64,000 nucleotides of DNA from Trileptium ribeirensis (Eukaryota > Nematoda > Enoplea > Enoplida > Thoracostomopsidae), in NCBI GenBank assembly GCA_030248225.1, contig JASANE010007443.1, positions 1-64,000 of the forward strand, in the 5' to 3' direction. Below, piece by piece: positions 50,679 through 57,735 of this stretch. Within the stretch, counting starts at the first letter, position 1. Every line of letters starts with the position of its first letter. A program made the position numbers and the translations under genes. The notes beneath the pieces were generated by a model. It worked only from the letters and a program-made list of their open reading frames with translations, searched no databases and had not been told where the DNA came from.

Positions 50679-50954
50679 TGTTATATTTTTTCATAATGAA
50701 GTGATAAATCTGAAACATTCTAAGCAGGTAAACTTCGATACTTGCTCAGCATGTCCCAGCTACACTGATTGGAACCTCTTTTCCCTATATACCGTCACAT
50801 AGGTTGAAATGTCAAAATTACCATGTTTAAAAACGTTTCGGCCGGACCATGGTCCTCATCAGACGGCTATAGGCTGCCGTTACGTTTTTTTATTTTATTC
50901 AATACAAACAATGATAGATTATACAATTATACAATCAATTGCAATTTATACAAT
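50679..50954. other. Convergent 3' region with palindrome and poly(A)-type signal
   Basis: Holds a perfect 12-bp palindrome GGACCATGGTCC (50844-50855) inside CGTTTCGGCCGGACCATGG, and on the minus strand a GAATAAAATAAAAAA run (near 50889-50904), a likely polyadenylation signal for the leftmost minus-strand gene. The CGTTTCGGC..CATCAG arrangement resembles sequence near the ends of some Penelope-like elements; that is only a resemblance. Confidence 0.4.
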
Positions 50955-51275
50955 TTACAATATCACAATCATATTTAACAACAATACAAGGAAAAAAAAA
51001 CCCCCCAAACACCACCCCCCACCCGCCCACACAACAAAAAAATATATCAACGACAGTTTATACATTGAATGTTCAAATGATTGTCCTTTTTTCATTTCTT
51101 TCTTCACAAAGTCCACCGCTGTAAGCACCGCTGTACGTTTTCGTATTAGCGCCATTAGCGTTTCTTCTTCCTGCGAACGTCTATCTGAGAAGTCACCACT
51201 AGCCTCACACTGACGATAAAATTCATCAACCTTTGACTGCCAATACGCAATCTCATCTTGAAGATAGTCATCCAT
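50955..51275 (-). CDS. Unknown Maverick protein, charged helical N-terminus
   Basis: I do not recognise it. The likely start is the Met at 51275 (MDDYLQDEIAYWQSKVDEFY); an upstream Met at 51335 overlaps the preceding gene. The first 65 residues are acidic/basic and helix-prone, with a possible short coiled coil; the last 35 residues are hydrophobic and Gly-rich but arise from a C-run/T-run tract (50990-51025), so the true C-terminus may be altered. It overlaps the end of the neighbouring membrane-protein gene by a few bases and is the last gene of the minus-strand series. Confidence 0.45.
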   Translation of the reverse strand: MDDYLQDEIAYWQSKVDEFYRQCEASGDFSDRRSQEEETLMALIRKRTAVLTAVDFVKKEMKKGQSFEHSMYKLSLIYFFVVWAGGGWCLGGFFFLVLLLNMIVIL

Positions 51276-51747
51276 CGTAAGCTTGAAGAATGTTGATTCC
51301 AACGTATCGCTGACGAAGTACTTTATCCAAATCATACGTTGCTAGATGCTTCATAAATCTAGCTCCCATGTAGCAATTACTAAATGTGTATCCACGATAG
51401 ATACCAACAGCTCGTGCAAGCATCAATCCGTAATGGTGTGGTATTGATAGGTTGTTGAATATATGTTCAAAGACGTCAAAGAGATATACCATTTTCGAGC
51501 TCCATTTAAGGTTTTGTGGTGGTTTGAGATGAACGTTGAAATGTAGGTTGGATAGAGATTTATTTATCCAAATTATATCATAACCTTTTGCAAGATTCCA
51601 CTTTTCGCTTGACTCATTTGTTCAATCATCGTAGCACAGAGTTTTGTTTTCTTGCTTTGTCTGGTTGTTATTTAAGCATAATAAAACAGTTTCAACAATA
51701 GTAGCTATAAATAGTGCACAACATAATAAAATTACGCGTTTATCCAT
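51268..51747 (-). pseudogene. Unknown membrane-anchored Maverick protein
   Basis: Starts at ATG 51747, placed 25 nt after a copy of the element's upstream motif, inside the end of the capsid gene in another frame. Residues 4-24 (RVILLCCALFIATIVETVLLC) form one membrane segment or signal anchor. After NQTKQENKT (two possible glycosylation sites) there is an in-frame TGA at 51622-51624, then the same frame continues open to 51268. The second part has aromatic and Cys/Tyr-rich stretches (GIYRGYTFSNCYMGARF) and no family that I recognise. It is not the expected adenain-like protease: no His-Asp-Cys arrangement is visible. A virion membrane protein or host-interaction protein are guesses only. Confidence 0.5.
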
Positions 51748-51771
51748 GGTTGTTATACAATGGGAATCATT

Positions 51772-51782
51772 CCTTTTAAGAA
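51772..51782 (-). promoter_or_regulatory. Upstream motif of the membrane-protein ORF
   Basis: Minus strand TTCTTAAAAGG, 24 nt before ATG 51747. One base shorter in the A run than the copies before the ATPase and capsid genes. Confidence 0.6.
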
Positions 51783-53159
51783 ATTTTATTCCAAGACACT
51801 TCCCTTTTTTCGTTAATATGTAGTTCAGAGGTAAACTCTCCCATTGCAAATATCACAATTGCATGTTTCAACTCCTCTACAAAATCTATTGATAGTCTTA
51901 CCTGTGCATCTGGTGGGTTGGAAATATAATTACAATCAAAACTGTGATCTTTACTTAAATCGATACAAAATATTTGATATCCTGCACCGTATCTAAACCC
52001 AACTTCAGTTAGACCCAAATTTTCATTCATACCATTTAATGCGTATAATGTATTGTAAAACAGTCTCATATTATTACCGGTTTACACGGTAGGGAGACAT
52101 TACAAGGGCATCTATCATCATTCATAAATAATGTAAAGCTATTCATAGCAGGTAGATTTAGCTTAAACAAGTTTGATTTTGCTGCACCTGTGCACTTGTT
52201 ATTCCCCAAATATGTATTCTTTGAGGCAACACACCATCAAAAATTGTCCAATCTACGTTTTGTAGACCTTTATTTACAGACAATGTATATAGTTTGTATC
52301 TTATCGCGGGAATTATAACTGCTCCAATTCTATTTTGAATTTCAAGAGCTTCTTTTGTTAACCGTGCTTTAGGTATGTAGAGTTTGAAATCATTGATACG
52401 AATTTGAAATGTATTAGCTGGTTCATGCAGCAGTATTAGAGATGGTGTACTTCGCGCAAATTTAAATTCTAACCTTGTTTTTGGTGGTAGGTATTTAGGA
52501 GTTAAATTTGCATCGATAATTAGTGGAAAATAAAGCTCACATTTTTGAGATACAGCAGTCAACGCGTTTCTATAAATGGAACCTTCATTATCCTCAAGAT
52601 CATCAAACATATATGTCTGATCAGGTTTGTAAAGACATTCTGCTAAATATTGTTTCCTTTGTTCCTCACTCATATGTAACATATACAATATGTATGTTAT
52701 CCAGGGGTAGTGTTTTTGGTTGTAGGTTATCGGTTCTTCATTTATTTTCATCTTAACTGATGAAAAGAGTCCATAGCCGAACATATTACATGGTGCAAAT
52801 TTAAGAGTTGTATCTTTAATCTCCTTACCATCACCTTTCAGTATTTGAAATTCAATATATGCAAATATTTCAGATAAATCAATCAAATCAAATGCACTTT
52901 CACCAATTTTAAAACGAAACGAGTCATCTGTATCAGTGCTCGGTAAAGTTGTTTCACAAGCGACTTCAATCATTTGTGTTGACGCGATTGAGTCTTGAAC
53001 AGGGTACTTATAACCCTGCCGAATAAGTTTTTCGACGCCGTATACGTTTGACATTTTTCTTTTCTTTGCTGGTTTACGATGCTTTTTAAGACTTTTCTTC
53101 TTCTTAATGATTGGAATAGCTTTTAGAAGCTTTCTCGAATTAAAACATAGAGGTAGCAT
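51776..53159 (-). pseudogene. Major capsid protein (double jelly-roll type)
   Basis: Would form the icosahedral shell of the virus-like particle predicted for Polintons; the same family includes the nematode protein F54H12.2. The start at 53159 gives a Lys/Arg-rich head of 36 residues, with the second Met at residue 36 as the alternative. The main frame (53159-52158) includes the block FDGVLPQRIHIWG near its end, the family's typical GxLPxRI segment, and an earlier ALTAVSQ..FPLI region. The C-terminal domain continues in another frame at 52069-51776 (RLFYNTLYALNG, FRYGAGYQIFCIDLS, VRLSIDFVEEL). At least two frameshifts lie between 52160 and 52070. A copy of the upstream motif lies 18 nt before ATG 53159. 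Confidence 0.87.
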
Positions 53160-53176
53160 TTAATAAATTTATTCAT

Positions 53177-53188
53177 CCTTTTTAAGAA
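53177..53188 (-). promoter_or_regulatory. Upstream motif of the major capsid gene
   Basis: Minus strand TTCTTAAAAAGG, 17 nt before ATG 53159. Identical over 12 bases to the copies before the ATPase gene and the 90-residue ORF. Confidence 0.7.
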
Positions 53189-53320
53189 ATAAATCATAAC
53201 CTCAATATCATCTTTGCGTTTGAAAAAAACTCAACAGTTTGAAATTCTGAATCAAGCACACCAAATCGGAAAAACTTTAACATGCAACTGTTTAACTCTA
53301 GATTTATTGTATTTTTCACA

Positions 53321-53803
53321 TTAGATGAAATTTACGTCCAGTAGTGGTTTATATCTTCCGTTTACTATTCGTTCTTTCACAAACGAACTCATTATAAACG
53401 TGGGTTTGTTATGTTGCATGTTGATACATTTGTTTCCAACATGTTTACCGTTTTTCAGGTGTAAAGCGTTGAATCCAAATAATTGTTGTATTTCCGGAAA
53501 TATCTTAATTTCTGCCTTACCTAAGATATATACACTGACACGATCACAGATGGGGTCAACTGTAAACTCAATGTCTTGACTAAATGTGTTTAGGTAAGAT
53601 AACAAATTGTTAATATTGTAGTAGCCTTTATCAACAGTAAATCGTTTCCAAGATTTATTTGTGAAATATTCAACAATACCACCCTCAATATTTTTGTATT
53701 TGGTGGGAAGTTGAACATCCAGTACTTTAACTTTTGTAGCGCAAAATGCTGTCGGAAACTCAACAACCGGTTCGCTCAGATTGCAAACAACTACAACTTC
53801 CAT
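53321..53803 (-). pseudogene. Minor-capsid-like Maverick protein
   Basis: Resembles the conserved Polinton protein that sits beside the capsid gene and is thought to be the minor capsid/penton component. Features: a PTKYKNIEGG segment in place of the family's FPxxWxNI, then KRFTVDKGYYNINNLLSYLN (a common FxVxxGxYxxxxxLLxxLN pattern), and FPEIQQLFGF matching the family's LGF block. The end PLLD matches the PLLR site where the family continues. Here the frame stops, and a coding-like stretch goes on in another frame to about 53165, so a frameshift has removed the C-terminal part. The start ATG 53803 follows an upstream motif copy by 26 nt. Confidence 0.7.
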
Positions 53804-53822
53804 GATTGTTGGTTACATTTTA

Positions 53823-54374
53823 TTAAAGTCTTTTAAGGATATTATATACAGTATTGCAAGACAAATAGAAATCATTTATACACTTACAACCAGTTATAAC
53901 TACATTCCCACTCCCATAAATAAAACACACACCCTGCTTAATCTTAAGTTTCATACTATTATGCAGCTCGGTTTCATACATTACAGTGTATTTGGATCTC
54001 AGACTTTCAAAGACGAAAGGTAAATTTAAGTTAAATCCACATTTCAACATCCCAACAACATTTTTAAGTTGTACGTCAAATTTTCGAATGCATGAATATC
54101 CCAAATCGTTTAATTTTTCGTAAACTATATATAAAATTAATTTTGCTTCATCTTCTGACCTCACCCCCACTACTACTAGCTTTCCATTGGAAAACAGTAA
54201 AATCATTCCACTCGGTTTGAATTTCCATATACCACCATTAAATCGCAAAATATCAAAGTCAAAATTATCAAGTACACAAGATAAATATAACAAATCAACG
54301 CTGCATCCTTGTCTGATGTTATTGTCATATTTGTTATCATTTGTTTTCGTCTTGAATTTCCATCCATAACCCAC
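53823..54374 (-). CDS. TATA-binding-protein (TBP)-like protein
   Basis: Looks like a two-repeat TBP core of about 165 residues. TBP binds the minor groove of TATA-type promoters and nucleates transcription initiation in eukaryotes and archaea. Repeat 1: GCSVDLLYL, then RF..(16 residues)..LLFSNGKLVVVGVRSEDEAK (residues 44-78), YEKLNDLGY. Repeat 2: KFDVQLKNVVGM (hallmark QNxVG block, Asn105), then YETEL..IYGSGNVVITG (133-162) and VYNILKRL at the end. The two DNA-intercalating Phe of repeat 1 have counterparts at F45 and F61; those of repeat 2 are replaced by His138 and Tyr153. No in-frame ATG precedes the core: the frame opens after TAA (54384-54382 region), and a GTG is the first possible start, so a 5' frameshift or another start is likely (see the overlapping ORF). 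Lies between NADAR and the minor-capsid-like gene. Confidence 0.87.
   Translation of the reverse strand: MGYGWKFKTKTNDNKYDNNIRQGCSVDLLYLSCVLDNFDFDILRFNGGIWKFKPSGMILLFSNGKLVVVGVRSEDEAKLILYIVYEKLNDLGYSCIRKFDVQLKNVVGMLKCGFNLNLPFVFESLRSKYTVMYETELHNSMKLKIKQGVCFIYGSGNVVITGCKCINDFYLSCNTVYNILKRL
53829..53840 (-). promoter_or_regulatory. Upstream motif of the minor-capsid-like gene
   Basis: Minus strand ATCCTTAAAAGA, 25 nt before ATG 53803. A weaker variant of TTCTTAAAAAGG with the same CTTAAAA core; it overlaps the end of the TBP-like gene. Confidence 0.5.
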
Positions 54375-54585
54375 CCAACTTGTTTAGCCCCTTCGATTCG
54401 CTCATGTCTCGACTTTTTGCATCGAACACGCTTTTCCCATTCTCCAGTACAGGTTCCATTCCGACGCTTCCGCTATTATCGCATTTTGTGTTCCTGTTAC
54501 TGCATCCCGTACATGGGGATGTTGATGAAATTTTGCTTTCATCCCCACTTTCATCACGTTTACAGCGCGGTCGCTTGCTATCCAT
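54337..54585 (-). CDS. Overlapping ORF, Lys/Arg/Ser-rich; possible N-terminus of the TBP-like protein
   Basis: An 82-codon ATG-initiated frame that overlaps the last 60 codons of the NADAR gene and the first 13 of the TBP-like frame. Composition (MDSKRPRCKRDESGDES, CTGCSNRNTKC) is basic and disordered, with two CxxC-like cysteine pairs. It could be the original N-terminal tail of the TBP-like protein, separated from it by one frameshift, or merely a chance frame over the NADAR gene. No domain recognised. Confidence 0.35.
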   Translation of the reverse strand: MDSKRPRCKRDESGDESKISSTSPCTGCSNRNTKCDNSGSVGMEPVLENGKSVFDAKSRDMSESKGLNKLGGLWMEIQDENK

Positions 54586-54845
54586 TCCGCAATATTGAAA
54601 TTTGCGACCTGTTGGCCAAGTCGCTTGTGTATTGATGGTTTATAAGAGTTCATAATATGATGATATGTGATTTCATCGTTGAAGTAACGAGCCTTCTCGC
54701 TTTGATACCATTGTTCAACGCAGTTGTAGGTTACTCCTTTGATAGTTATTTTAGCAATATTAAAGTTACTAAGTAAACTCCATCCAGATCGGAACAAAAC
54801 AAGTGGTTTCCCATCAGTGCTAACACAATACTTTGTATGATCCAT
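54402..54845 (-). CDS. NADAR-domain protein (YbiA/DUF1768-like)
   Basis: The NADAR superfamily acts on ADP-ribose-type N-glycosidic linkages; members include E. coli YbiA and proteins that reverse DNA ADP-ribosylation by DarT-type toxins. Residues (numbered from ATG 54845; the frame is open two codons further): LSNF at 25-28, YNCVEQWYQSEKA at 40-52 (Glu44 matches the catalytic-site Glu of SEHYFQAQK), AKFHQHP at 104-110, TGTQNAIIAEAS at 117-128, LYWRMG at 132-137. The usual Trp-Gly near the end is Trp-Arg and His of the EH pair is Gln. Length (147 aa) is normal for a stand-alone NADAR. The frame is intact; neighbours are Maverick structural genes. No upstream motif of the common type is seen before it, so it may be transcribed with the small ORF to its right. 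Confidence 0.85.
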   Translation of the reverse strand: MDHTKYCVSTDGKPLVLFRSGWSLLSNFNIAKITIKGVTYNCVEQWYQSEKARYFNDEITYHHIMNSYKPSIHKRLGQQVANFNIAEWIASDRAVNVMKVGMKAKFHQHPHVRDAVTGTQNAIIAEASEWNLYWRMGKACSMQKVET

Positions 54846-54901
54846 TTTCAATAATGATGATATCTAGGTCTGCATACCCCACATGAATATGATTGGTTGG
54901 T

Positions 54902-55186
54902 TTACCCCCACAAAGTTCTCCATTTAGTTTTCTGCTCGGCTACTTTACCTTGCCTGCCTCTTCCAAATGCTGATAAGGGTACTCCTCTAAGAAGGGATTC
55001 AAATTTATCTAAATCTAAAGGTCGTGGGGGTGAAAAGTTGATATCAGAGACAAAATACTTTACCAAATCTAAAATATTTGAACCAACAGTCTTATCCGGG
55101 TAAATTATATTGTTATTATTATTTAGGTTATCTTTAATATTGTTTAACATTAATTTAGCTTTAGATCGTAAATTTTTAGGAAACAT
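54902..55186 (-). CDS. Conserved small Maverick protein, C-terminal half
   Basis: Matches a protein commonly found between the ATPase and capsid genes in Polintons: KAKLMLNNIKDN, then VGSNILDLVKYFV, then a PPRPLDLDKFESLLRGVPLSAF end (the family pattern GSNIxDLI..PxGWxxFLxxLxxxNVP). Function unknown; possibly a core or scaffold component. The N-terminal part of the same protein appears to lie in the short ORF at 55204-55317 in another frame. Confidence 0.6.
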   Translation of the reverse strand: MFPKNLRSKAKLMLNNIKDNLNNNNNIIYPDKTVGSNILDLVKYFVSDINFSPPRPLDLDKFESLLRGVPLSAFGRGRQGKVAEQKTKWRTLWG

Positions 55187-55203
55187 TAGTAATAAATCTT
55201 GTT

Positions 55204-55317
55204 TTACTCTATTTTAATAACAGTCACTTCATTTTTTATTGATTCTTTATCTTGCAATCCTCCATTCTTCATAATATCCAACCAGCTAACTGGTACCACT
55301 GCCATCTTACGTGCCAT
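55204..55317 (-). CDS. 37-residue ORF, probable N-terminus of the small Maverick protein
   Basis: MARKMAVVPVSWLDIMKNGG start; similar Polinton proteins begin with a short basic head and an LVPxE/W segment. It stops 18 nt before the ORF at 54902-55186 begins in another frame, so a frameshift is likely. It overlaps the end of the 90-residue ORF by a few bases. Confidence 0.45.
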   Translation of the reverse strand: MARKMAVVPVSWLDIMKNGGLQDKESIKNEVTVIKIE

Positions 55318-55579
55318 AATGTTTATTAAAATAATCAATCAAATGTTTAACCACAGTAGGTTTGAGCAATTTTTTTTTAGATATTGAAATACGTTTGCTT
55401 GCAATACTTTTAAGAACTTTTCGCTTCGTCTTAGTGTTTTGTATGATATTATATGAAATTTCTGTGAATGTGTTAACTAAAGACTGAGGTGTAACTTTAA
55501 TTACAGCAGAGACAACTTTAGCTGACGATCCCTCAAGAAACTGCAGTGCCGTTAGATTACGTTCAACAGTTCGAGACAT
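55307..55579 (-). CDS. Small basic Maverick protein
   Basis: 90 residues, ATG 55579. Pattern RNLTALQFLEGSSAKVVSAVI, SLVNTFTEISYNIIQNT, then a basic block KRKVLKSIASKRISISKKKLL. This corresponds to a short Polinton protein with the order LxFLxxxxPxxxxAIL...LVxxIxExxxNVLxGN...K..L..LAxKKxSLxxKRxLL. Its role is not established; the basic end suggests nucleic-acid or membrane interaction, perhaps as a core protein. Reading frame intact. The upstream motif lies 24 nt before the ATG and overlaps the stop region of the ATPase gene. Confidence 0.65.
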   Translation of the reverse strand: MSRTVERNLTALQFLEGSSAKVVSAVIKVTPQSLVNTFTEISYNIIQNTKTKRKVLKSIASKRISISKKKLLKPTVVKHLIDYFNKHYGT

Positions 55580-55602
55580 ATTTATTATAATAAAAAATTA
55601 AA

Positions 55603-55614
55603 CCTTTTTAAGAA
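55603..55614 (-). promoter_or_regulatory. Upstream motif of the small basic protein gene
   Basis: Minus strand TTCTTAAAAAGG followed by TTTAA, 23 nt before ATG 55579. It includes the TAA stop of the ATPase gene. Confidence 0.7.
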
Positions 55615-56330
55615 TAAACAAACATCTGACTATCATCAGGAAAAATACGTTGTCTTACCCTTAGTATACTCTCTGTAGCTGGCTTCAGATCAAGAAATAA
55701 ATAACAATATGGTTCCCTTGTTGCTTGCTCAAACGCACTTGAAAGAAAGTCTGGTTTTGAAGGCCACATTTGCCTTCCAAGGGTATGTATCATTGACTGA
55801 TCACGGAAATTGGGAAATAGAACCATATATTGAGCATTACGGGTTACTGTGCGCATGTATTTACCTTCATGATATAAATTCTGTGTAACAAAAATTGTGC
55901 TTAACTTATTATGACGCATACGGGAAAATGCTGCTGCAAGCTTTTTATCATTTGAGGCCTCAATCATTAAATCGTCCAATACACATAAAATGTGTCATGT
56001 GGCAGTGGGAAATTCAGAAGGTATACCTTCATATAGTTCAAAGCTGGGTATTTCTCTCAACATTGTACTGTAGATATCTTGAAAAATACTGTAACAGTAT
56101 AAAATTTTCTCAACCTTTTCATTAAAATACATGTGTTTAAGTAATTTGTAAATCCAAAGTGTTTTTCCACTTCCAGATTGACCACACACAACACATGTGA
56201 ATGGTAATTCCAAAGGTAAAGATATTTTATCACAGCTTGACATTGTTTGAGCTGGACAAGTTTTCTTATGTCTATGTAAATGTTGACGAGAAGTATAAGA
56301 TCATTCACATTTGTTACATACATGATTCAT
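55608..56330 (-). pseudogene. FtsK/HerA (A32-like) packaging ATPase with N-terminal zinc finger
   Basis: Would power packaging of the element's DNA into capsids. Reading from ATG 56330: a C2HC/C2H2-type finger (Cys5, Cys8, His21, Cys25; C-X2-C-X12-H-X3-C), then the ATPase with Walker A GQSGSGKT (residues 50-57) and Walker B CVLDDL (near 55993-55974), then FVTQNLYH (sensor-like TQN) and a C-terminus ending at 55608. Two in-frame TGA codons break it: one inside the finger (after residue 9) and one just before Walker B (55997-55995). Both lie where C-to-T change in CpG would explain them. Frame otherwise intact. The upstream motif lies 26 nt before the ATG. Tail-to-tail neighbour on the right is a tandem repeat and then the integrase. 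Confidence 0.92.
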
Positions 56331-56355
56331 AATTATCATGGATTACATGATTAAA

Positions 56356-56367
56356 CCTTTTTAAGAA
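56356..56367 (-). promoter_or_regulatory. Upstream motif of the ATPase gene
   Basis: Minus strand TTCTTAAAAAGG followed by TTTAATC, 25 nt before ATG 56330. This supports 56330 rather than the later Met at 56243 as the original start. Confidence 0.7.
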
Positions 56368-56387
56368 CTTTGACACCACCATATTGT

Positions 56388-56655
56388 ACCCATTTGTTCC
56401 CCTATTCTGTACCCCTGTGTATCCATATTCTGTACCCCTACGGGTACGTATTAAACCCATATATCCCTATACATTTACCACTGTGTACCTATATTCTGTA
56501 CCCCTACGGGTACCTATTGTACCCATATATCCCCTACATTTACCACTGTGTACCTATATTCTGTACTATACGCGTACGTATTGTACCCATATATTCCTTA
56601 CATTTACCACTATCTAGCCGTATGTTGTACCCCTACGTGTACGTATTGTACCCTT
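56388..56655. repeat. ~65-bp tandem repeat, about four copies
   Basis: Unit: CCACTGTGTACCTATATTC, TGTACCCCTACGGGTACGTA (its core CCCTACGGGTA near-palindromic) and TTGTACCCATATATCCC. It fills the space between the integrase stop and the ATPase promoter. The plus-strand frame of 150 codons across it (Tyr/Pro/Leu-rich) is created by the repeat and is not a gene. Confidence 0.9.
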
Positions 56656-57709
56656 ATAGCGGTTGTAAATCCTCTTCATGTACCCATGAATTCATTGATT
56701 TGGGGTATCCAAGCGACTTTACAAGGTACTCTGTACCCCTTTTGGTGTTGCGTTTGCGTATAATTTTTTCAATTTTATACGAATCACCCACTACTTTAAC
56801 ATTTTGCAGCTCTTGCTTATAAAATCTTCCCAATATAGTTTCCCTATTTGCATATTCAAGCTCGTAAACTGGAGGATTGAATGGCAGTTGTTTACTTATT
56901 GTAAACACTTCACGCGACCACAACTGGTTAAATCCACGTTCGAAAGGAAGTCGTTCAATGGAAACACGTAGAATATCACCTAGTTGAAATTTATATCGAA
57001 CATCCACATCTTGCGCTGGAAATAACTTTTCCCGAATTTCATCCTCATTATCAACCTTTGAAGGTGTGAAACCATAACTGTTTTGAGTATTATTATAACT
57101 TTCTACAAGTGATTGAAGATTATCTATATTTCTGCGGGAATTGTTTGCTGTTAAATATTTATATATTCTTGATTTCAAAGTACGTATAAAACGTTCGGCA
57201 ATACTTGCTTTTGTTTCCTTATTCTTAGCAGTATAAACATTTATACCATTTTCCTTGCAATAATCATATAACAGGTTATTTACAAACTCTGTACCATTAT
57301 ATGTTTGAAAATTTTGAGGTTTAACTTGTTCAAAAACAGATTTTAATGCATTTAGAGTAGTAGAGGCTGTCTTGTTCTTAACAGGTACAACCCAAGCATA
57401 TTTGGAAAAGCAGTCAATAACAACAAGTAAATATTTTATACCATCATTATATGGTGACAAGTTGTTCATATCAGATAAATCGGTCTGAAATAAATCAGTT
57501 AAACCTTTAACAACAGTACGTCTACGCTGAAATCTTAATCTTCTAGGTTTATGTAAAGTATATGTTTTCTGACTACGTAACCAATCTTGTACTTTCCTAG
57601 ATTTTACTTTATAACCTCGTTGTTTAGCTTCTCTATAAAGTTTAAGAGCAGTTGAAAAACCTGCAATGCTTGTAGGATCGTAGTATATATCTTTAAGTTT
57701 ATAATACAT
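56654..57709 (-). pseudogene. Retroviral-type integrase with chromodomain (Polinton c-int)
   Basis: Catalyses strand transfer of the element into host DNA. 351 residues from ATG 57709, a full-length open frame. The catalytic core has FQTDLSDM (Asp77), VVIDCFSKYAW, then FQTYNGTEFVN where Tyr137 stands in place of the second catalytic Asp, and AERFIRTLK with Glu172, 34 residues later. The C-terminus (about 311-351) is a chromodomain: YKIEKIIRKRN, then YLVKSLGYP..NSWV, with Ser332 in place of the usual Trp of the YxVKWxGY cage. Both changes argue for loss of activity in spite of the open frame. The ATG follows an upstream motif copy by 28 nt. Confidence 0.95.
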
Positions 57710-57735
57710 TCTTAAACCCTATCAATAAACATATT

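Noticed and set aside
54337..54374. Fusion of NADAR and TBP-like into one protein
   Set aside because: They share a frame, but two stops separate them and NADAR ends at a natural boundary; two genes is the simpler reading.
56370..56822. 150-codon plus-strand frame, Tyr/Pro/Leu-rich
   Set aside because: Produced by the 65-bp tandem repeat and the antisense of the integrase C-terminus; no coding signature of its own.
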